DNA of 64,000 bases from Mycolicibacterium iranicum. GTDB lineage: Bacteria > Actinomycetota > Actinomycetes > Mycobacteriales > Mycobacteriaceae. The notes under the pieces are model-generated. The model was not told the origin of the DNA. It was given only the letters and a program-made list of their open reading frames with translations, and made no database searches. This document shows positions 60,027 to 64,000 of this stretch, piece by piece (within the stretch, counting starts at the first letter, position 1; every line of letters begins with the position of its first letter). The stretch is taken from the NCBI RefSeq assembly GCF_002101705.1, contig NZ_LQPC01000028.1, positions 62,001 through 126,000 of the forward strand. The letters are read 5' to 3'. The translations under genes and the position numbers were made by a program.

Positions 60027-61214
60027 TCAGCCGCGGCGGGCCTGTTCCACTGCGAGTTCGTGCGCCAAGAGTTCGGCGAACGTGAACGTCCCTGTCGGGC
60101 GGTCGTTCTTGCCGAGTAGGTAGAGCCGCTTCACGGCTGCCAGGATGCCTTCGGCGAGCGCATCGCGCGATTCCGGTGACACCAGGGTGGCGCGATCGTC
60201 AGGATTGGTGATGTAACCGACGTCGACCTGGACGGTGGGCATGCGGGTGAGCCGGAGCAGGTCCCACGTGCGGCCGTGCACTCGACAGTCACGTAAACCG
60301 GTGCGTGCCACGACCTCTCGTTGGATGAAGTCGGCGAGATTGCGCCCGATGGTCGAGACGGAGCCGTGCGAGTTCCCGAAGTGAAAGGACGCCACACCGT
60401 TGGCGGCCGGACTGGTCTGGGTGGCGCACCGAAGGCTGATCATCATGTCCGCGCCGACGGTGTTGGCGGTCGCCGCGCGCTCGGAGTCAGTGGGCGAGGC
60501 GTTGACCGGGCGTGACAGGAAGGTCTCGATCCCGATTGCCGTCATCCGGCCTTCGAGCCGACTTGCCAAGTCCCACAAGATGTCTGCTTCGCTGATGGGC
60601 CCGGATGGCCCATTCATGATCAGACCGTGGTCTGCGCCGCCGCGGCCCGGGTCGACGATGATCCGCTTGCCGGAGAGCCGCGGCCCGCTGCTGCGTACCA
60701 GTTCTTCCTCGCGGATCGCGTGCGGCGAGCCACCGGTGACACGGGATCCTAGAAAATACAAGGAACGCAATGTTTCTGGGCCGCAGATTCCGTCCGGGTA
60801 GAGGCCGCACTCGCGCTGGTAGGACGAGAGCGCATTGTGAGTCTGCAGGCCGAAGTGCCCATCGACAAGGCCGGTGTAGAAGCCCAGATCCTGCAGGCGC
60901 GCCTGCAACGTCGCCACATCGTCGCCGTACATCGGCGCGCCGAACTGGTGGTTGAGGGTGCGCGCCCCCAACCGGTAGGAGGCTTCCTTGAGCGCGCGGT
61001 AGGTGGCCTCGCCGACGATGCCGTCCACGAGAAGCCCACGGTGCTGCTGAAATGCGCGCACGGCGTGATCGAGGTCGTCATCGAACATGTCCGCCGCGAA
61101 GTGCTTGCCGGTGGTCAGGTCCTCGTCGGGATCCCCGAGCATTCCGAGCGCGGCGAGTGCGGCCCGGATCTCGGCGACCGCACCACCGCGGTCACCGCGA
61201 CGCAGACTCGACAT
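60027..61214 (-). CDS. cwlM: CwlM, N-acetylmuramoyl-L-alanine amidase-like regulator
   Basis: This protein of about 395 residues has two peptidoglycan-binding repeats (AFQQHRGLLVDGIVGEATYRAL and LGFYTGLVDGHFGLQTHNAL) and an amidase_3 domain from about 180. The usual zinc ligand His of DPGHGG is Arg here (DPGRGGADHG), as in M. tuberculosis. That fits its known role as a cytoplasmic PknB substrate that activates MurA and binds MurJ, rather than as an enzyme. ATG at 61214 (MSSLRRGDRGG) is chosen; ATG 61223 is possible. Confidence 0.94.
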   Translation of the reverse strand: MSSLRRGDRGGAVAEIRAALAALGMLGDPDEDLTTGKHFAADMFDDDLDHAVRAFQQHRGLLVDGIVGEATYRALKEASYRLGARTLNHQFGAPMYGDDVATLQARLQDLGFYTGLVDGHFGLQTHNALSSYQRECGLYPDGICGPETLRSLYFLGSRVTGGSPHAIREEELVRSSGPRLSGKRIIVDPGRGGADHGLIMNGPSGPISEADILWDLASRLEGRMTAIGIETFLSRPVNASPTDSERAATANTVGADMMISLRCATQTSPAANGVASFHFGNSHGSVSTIGRNLADFIQREVVARTGLRDCRVHGRTWDLLRLTRMPTVQVDVGYITNPDDRATLVSPESRDALAEGILAAVKRLYLLGKNDRPTGTFTFAELLAHELAVEQARRG

Positions 61215-61298
61215 AGGCAGCATTGTCTCAGACCGTCAGGAGATTCGGAAAAACCCCAGGCAGCCAATCATGCCTCGATGTGCGGAATTCCGAGGTGG

Positions 61299-61628
61299 CT
61301 AGATGACGTCGGCGAGCTCTCGCAGCAGGGCAGCCTTACCCTTGGCCCCGACGATCCGCTTCACCGGTTGACCGTCCTTGAACAGGATCATCGTCGGGAT
61401 CGACACCACCTGAAAATCACGCGCCGTGGCGGGATTCTCGTCGACATCGATCTTGGCGACGGTCAGCGCGCCGGCCTTCTCGGACGCGATCTCCTCGAGC
61501 ACCGGCGCGACCATTTTGCATGGTCCGCACCACGTCGCCCAGAAATCGACCAGAACCGGTGTGCCGCTGGACAGGACGTCGTCGGAGAACGAATCGTCGG
61601 TCACCGTCTTCGTGCTCGAATCGCTCAT
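61299..61628 (-). CDS. trxA: Thioredoxin
   Basis: This 109-residue thioredoxin has active site [10 protein letters not shown] (about 31-40), cis-Pro in [10 protein letters not shown] and [18 protein letters not shown] at 61628 overlaps the trxB stop (ATGA), so it is coupled to its reductase. It is the general disulfide reductase of the cytoplasm. M. tuberculosis names the copy at this locus trxC. Confidence 0.96.
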   Translation of the reverse strand: MSDSSTKTVTDDSFSDDVLSSGTPVLVDFWATWCGPCKMVAPVLEEIASEKAGALTVAKIDVDENPATARDFQVVSIPTMILFKDGQPVKRIVGAKGKAALLRELADVI

Positions 61629-62620
61629 TGCTGTGCTCCAATCAGGTCAGTGTCATCTGTTGTCGTAGAGGTTCTTTCGCCGGGCTCGGCATGGTCGGCA
61701 AGCCAGCGTTCGGCGTCGATCGATGCGGCACAACCACTTCCGGCTGCCGTGATCGCTTGACGGTATGTGTGATCAACGAGATCGCCTGCGGCGAAGACAC
61801 CTTCGACTGATGTGTAGGTGGTGCGACCCACGACCTGAACGTATCCCTCATCGTCCAGGTCGACCTGACCACGGACCAGCTCGGAGCGCGGGTCATGGCC
61901 GATCGCGACGAACACGCCTGTCACGGCCAGCGTGGATTCCTCACCGGTCACGCTGTTACGCAACTTGATTCCCGTCACCTTCGGGTCGCCTTCGATCCCG
62001 GTCACCTGGGTGTTGGTCAAGATTGTGATCTTCTCGTTCTCCTGCGCGCGCTCCAGCATGATCTTCGATGCACGGAACTCTTCGCGGCGGTGGATCAGCG
62101 TGACGCTGCGGGCGAAGCGGGTCAGGAACGTCGCCTCCTCCATGGCGGAGTCACCCCCACCGACGACGGCGATGTCTTGGTCGCGGAAGAAGAAGCCGTC
62201 ACACGTCGCACAGGTGCTGACGCCCATGCCAAGCAGGTCGTCCTCGCCGGGGACACCGAGGTGGCGGGCTGCGGCGCCCATCGCCAGGATCACCGCACGC
62301 GCCTGGTAGGTCTCGTCGCCGACCGTGACCGATTTCACCGGCCCGGCGAGGTCGACCGCGTCGACATCTTCCATGCGCAGGTCCGCACCGAAGCGCAGCG
62401 CCTGTTCGCGCATCTCGTCCATCAGCTCGGGACCGGTGATGCCGTTGCGGAAGCCGGGGTAATTCTCGACCTCGGTGGTGGTCATCAGGGCACCGCCGAA
62501 CTGCGAGCCCTCGAAGACCAGCGGCGTGAGCTGGGCGCGGGCGGCGTAGACGGCGGCGGTGTAGCCGGCGGGGCCGGATCCGATGATGATGAGGTCGTGA
62601 ACGGTCTCTGAGGAGGTCAT
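61625..62620 (-). CDS. trxB: Thioredoxin reductase
   Basis: This 331-residue flavoprotein has FAD motif [17 protein letters not shown], redox centre CATCDG (Cys138/141 type), NADPH motif [12 protein letters not shown] and [16 protein letters not shown] near the end. ATG at 62620 ([10 protein letters not shown]) is chosen; the 18-residue upstream extension is unlike the family. It reduces thioredoxin (trxA) with NADPH. Confidence 0.96.
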   Translation of the reverse strand: MTSSETVHDLIIIGSGPAGYTAAVYAARAQLTPLVFEGSQFGGALMTTTEVENYPGFRNGITGPELMDEMREQALRFGADLRMEDVDAVDLAGPVKSVTVGDETYQARAVILAMGAAARHLGVPGEDDLLGMGVSTCATCDGFFFRDQDIAVVGGGDSAMEEATFLTRFARSVTLIHRREEFRASKIMLERAQENEKITILTNTQVTGIEGDPKVTGIKLRNSVTGEESTLAVTGVFVAIGHDPRSELVRGQVDLDDEGYVQVVGRTTYTSVEGVFAAGDLVDHTYRQAITAAGSGCAASIDAERWLADHAEPGERTSTTTDDTDLIGAQQ

Positions 62621-62732
62621 GCGAACCTTTCTGCCTGGGGCAAGAGTTCTCCCGAACCGCAGCTGGGTAAACACCTGCAGTCTCTCAACAACAGGGTAGG
62701 CCGGGGTGTTCCCGCGGCGTCACCGGGCGTGA

Positions 62733-63299
62733 TCACCGATGTAACGAGGTCTCGGCGAGCAACGCGGTGTGCGCGTCGTCGCACCCCGGCTCGACGACGA
62801 CGGCGCGGACCTCACCTGCCGTTTGACCAGGGAGCAGCATCAATACAGCCGACCGGCGGAAAGCCTCGAGTTGGCGGCCGCCGAGCACCTCTGACCCCGG
62901 CGAGTAGCCGAGGCCGGCCAGGCACGAACCACGCCGATGGGCATTGCTGAGCGGCCCGAGATCCGGCGGCGTGTCGAGCGCGGCACGAAGTTCGTCGTTC
63001 GAGAGCGGAAACGGCGGCCCCGACACCGTGATCTTCGATGCCGTCGGTCGCGCAGGAGATTCGGGCGACGAATCGTCGGCCAGCATGTGCGCGCCGACGA
63101 CGGTCGCCAGCGCCGCGGCGCCCAGGCCGGTGAGCAGACCCACCGATTGCGCGCGGCTCAGCTTCGGACGGGCGATCGAGTGGACGGCAGGGCGTGGCGC
63201 CGAACGGAGGGCCGCGGTGACCCGTGCGCTCACCGCGGGCGGGACCTTGGCGGCGTTGTCGGCGCGCAACTGCGACAGTTCACGCCGGATGCGGATCAC
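62733..63299 (-). CDS. Probable anti-sigma-M factor (Rv3912-type membrane protein)
   Basis: This 188-residue protein has one central membrane helix (LLTGLGAAALATVVGAHML, about 55-73), a short cytoplasmic N-terminal part and an exterior C-terminal domain. It follows sigM on the same strand, as Rv3912 does in M. tuberculosis, where it acts as the anti-SigM factor. No zinc-binding HxxxCxxC motif is seen. The start is GTG at 63299; no better start lies between it and the sigM end. Confidence 0.78.
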   Translation of the reverse strand: MIRIRRELSQLRADNAAKVPPAVSARVTAALRSAPRPAVHSIARPKLSRAQSVGLLTGLGAAALATVVGAHMLADDSSPESPARPTASKITVSGPPFPLSNDELRAALDTPPDLGPLSNAHRRGSCLAGLGYSPGSEVLGGRQLEAFRRSAVLMLLPGQTAGEVRAVVVEPGCDDAHTALLAETSLHR

Positions 63300-63357
63300 C
63301 GCGGCGGGATCGTCTGAGTCTTCGCTGGGCTCGATCGTTCGAGGCTAGTCGACCGAC

Positions 63358-63936
63358 TCAATCTGCGGCGGCGCCGGCGGCAAGACAATTCAGCGATTCG
63401 GCGAGCTTCGTCCTGGCGCGGGAACACCGCGACTTGACCGTCCCTTCGGCGACGCCGAGCAGGCGCGCTGTCTCGGCCACCGAGAATCCCTGCATGTCGA
63501 CTGCGACTACCGCGGCACGCTGCTCCACGGGTAGGCGCATCAGTGCGCGTTCGATCAGGATCGTCGTTTCCAGCTCTCCGGTCGGATCCACGGAACCGCA
63601 CACCTGCTCGTCGAGGAGATCCCAGGCACGAATCTTGTTGCGGCGCAGACGATCCAGGCAGGCGTTGACCACAATGCGGTAGAGCCAGCTGCTCACCGCC
63701 GAGTCCCGGCGGAACAGCGGGGCGGTGCGGTGGGCCGCCAGCATCGCATCCTGCAGAGCGTCGGCGGCGTCGTCAGGGTCGCGACTGGTCAGTTGGGCGA
63801 GGCGATAGAGCTGCCGCTGGTGGCGGATGAAGAGTTCCTCGAAGGCATACCGGTCTCCGTTGACATGTGCAGTCAGCAGGTCGGCGTCCGTGCGCGGCTG
63901 CCCGGTCGGCCGCGGATCCACCCCGAAAATCCCCAC
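63358..63936 (-). CDS. sigM: ECF RNA polymerase sigma factor SigM
   Basis: This 192-residue ECF sigma factor has region 2 (FEELFIRHQRQLYRLAQLTS, DDAADALQDAMLAAH, SSWLYRIVVNACLDRLRRNK) and region 4 (LPVEQRAAVVAVDMQGFSVA, then GVAEGTVKSRCSRARTKL). The Rv3911 position beside trxB and cwlM supports SigM. It directs ESX-related and surface-lipid genes in M. tuberculosis. Confidence 0.94.
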   Translation of the reverse strand: MGIFGVDPRPTGQPRTDADLLTAHVNGDRYAFEELFIRHQRQLYRLAQLTSRDPDDAADALQDAMLAAHRTAPLFRRDSAVSSWLYRIVVNACLDRLRRNKIRAWDLLDEQVCGSVDPTGELETTILIERALMRLPVEQRAAVVAVDMQGFSVAETARLLGVAEGTVKSRCSRARTKLAESLNCLAAGAAAD

Positions 63937-64000
63937 AGCCGAACATTAATCGGCACCAGGGCAGGGTCCGGACACCAGTTTCGGTGCGACGGTCAGGAGC

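Overview
The window is a high-GC actinobacterial chromosome segment spanning the replication origin. Gene content and order (rpmH-dnaA-dnaN-recF-dciA-gyrB-gyrA, the fhaA-fhaB-pstP-rodA-pbpA-pknA-pknB operon, crgA, cwsA, cwlM, trxB/trxA, sigM) identify it as Mycobacterium sensu lato. A gnd gene between dnaN and recF and a phosphonate-type uptake cluster suggest a fast-growing environmental species (Mycolicibacterium) rather than the tuberculosis complex. The origin block is inverted relative to the usual drawing: dnaA, dnaN and gyrBA lie on the minus strand.

Layout. 1-5352: the 3' end of a FAD oxidoreductase, a PhnX-like HAD hydrolase and a four-gene ABC importer (binding lipoprotein, ATPase, two permeases), all tightly overlapped; probably uptake and cleavage of a 2-aminoethylphosphonate-like compound. 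5372-19294: accessory metabolism, including a YdeI-like protein, a DUF1023 hydrolase with a lipoprotein, a small secreted VWREA-repeat protein, an S9 peptidase, MerR and TetR regulators, SDR, MOSC and quinone-reductase-like enzymes, a frameshifted F420-type reductase, a histidine phosphatase, a P-loop kinase-like protein and an acetyltransferase remnant. 19295-29236: tRNA-Leu and the cell-wall and Ser/Thr-kinase operon. 29214-37182: trpG/pabA, two paralogous secreted PE-PPE-domain proteins, a DUF881 protein, crgA, a PH-like membrane protein, ppiA, cwsA and sdaA.

37275-39978: a small island bounded by a 47-bp direct repeat of the tRNA-Ala 3' part. It carries a winged-helix-like regulator, a HIT-family hydrolase under a perfect mycobacterial LexA/SOS box, and a Pol-beta-type nucleotidyltransferase. 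No integrase is visible. This three-gene module is the best candidate in the window for an undescribed system.

39934-53143: tRNA-Ala, a DLW-39-like micro-ORF, tRNA-Ile, a DUF3566 protein, gyrA interrupted at its active-site tyrosine by a full-length LAGLIDADG intein, gyrB, dciA, recF, gnd, dnaN, the oriC region and dnaA. 53736-59055: rpmH, rnpA, yidD, yidC, jag, rsmG, parA and parB, with two parS sites at the starts of rsmG and parA. 59273-63936: an acetyltransferase-like protein, cwlM, trxA, trxB, a putative anti-sigma-M protein and sigM.

The core genes couple replication initiation and segregation (DnaA, ParAB-parS, DciA, gyrase) to membrane insertion (YidC/YidD), cell-wall growth and division (RodA, PbpA, CrgA, CwsA, CwlM) and their phosphorylation control (PknA, PknB, PstP, FhaA, FhaB). 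No rRNA operon, CRISPR array or complete insertion sequence was seen.
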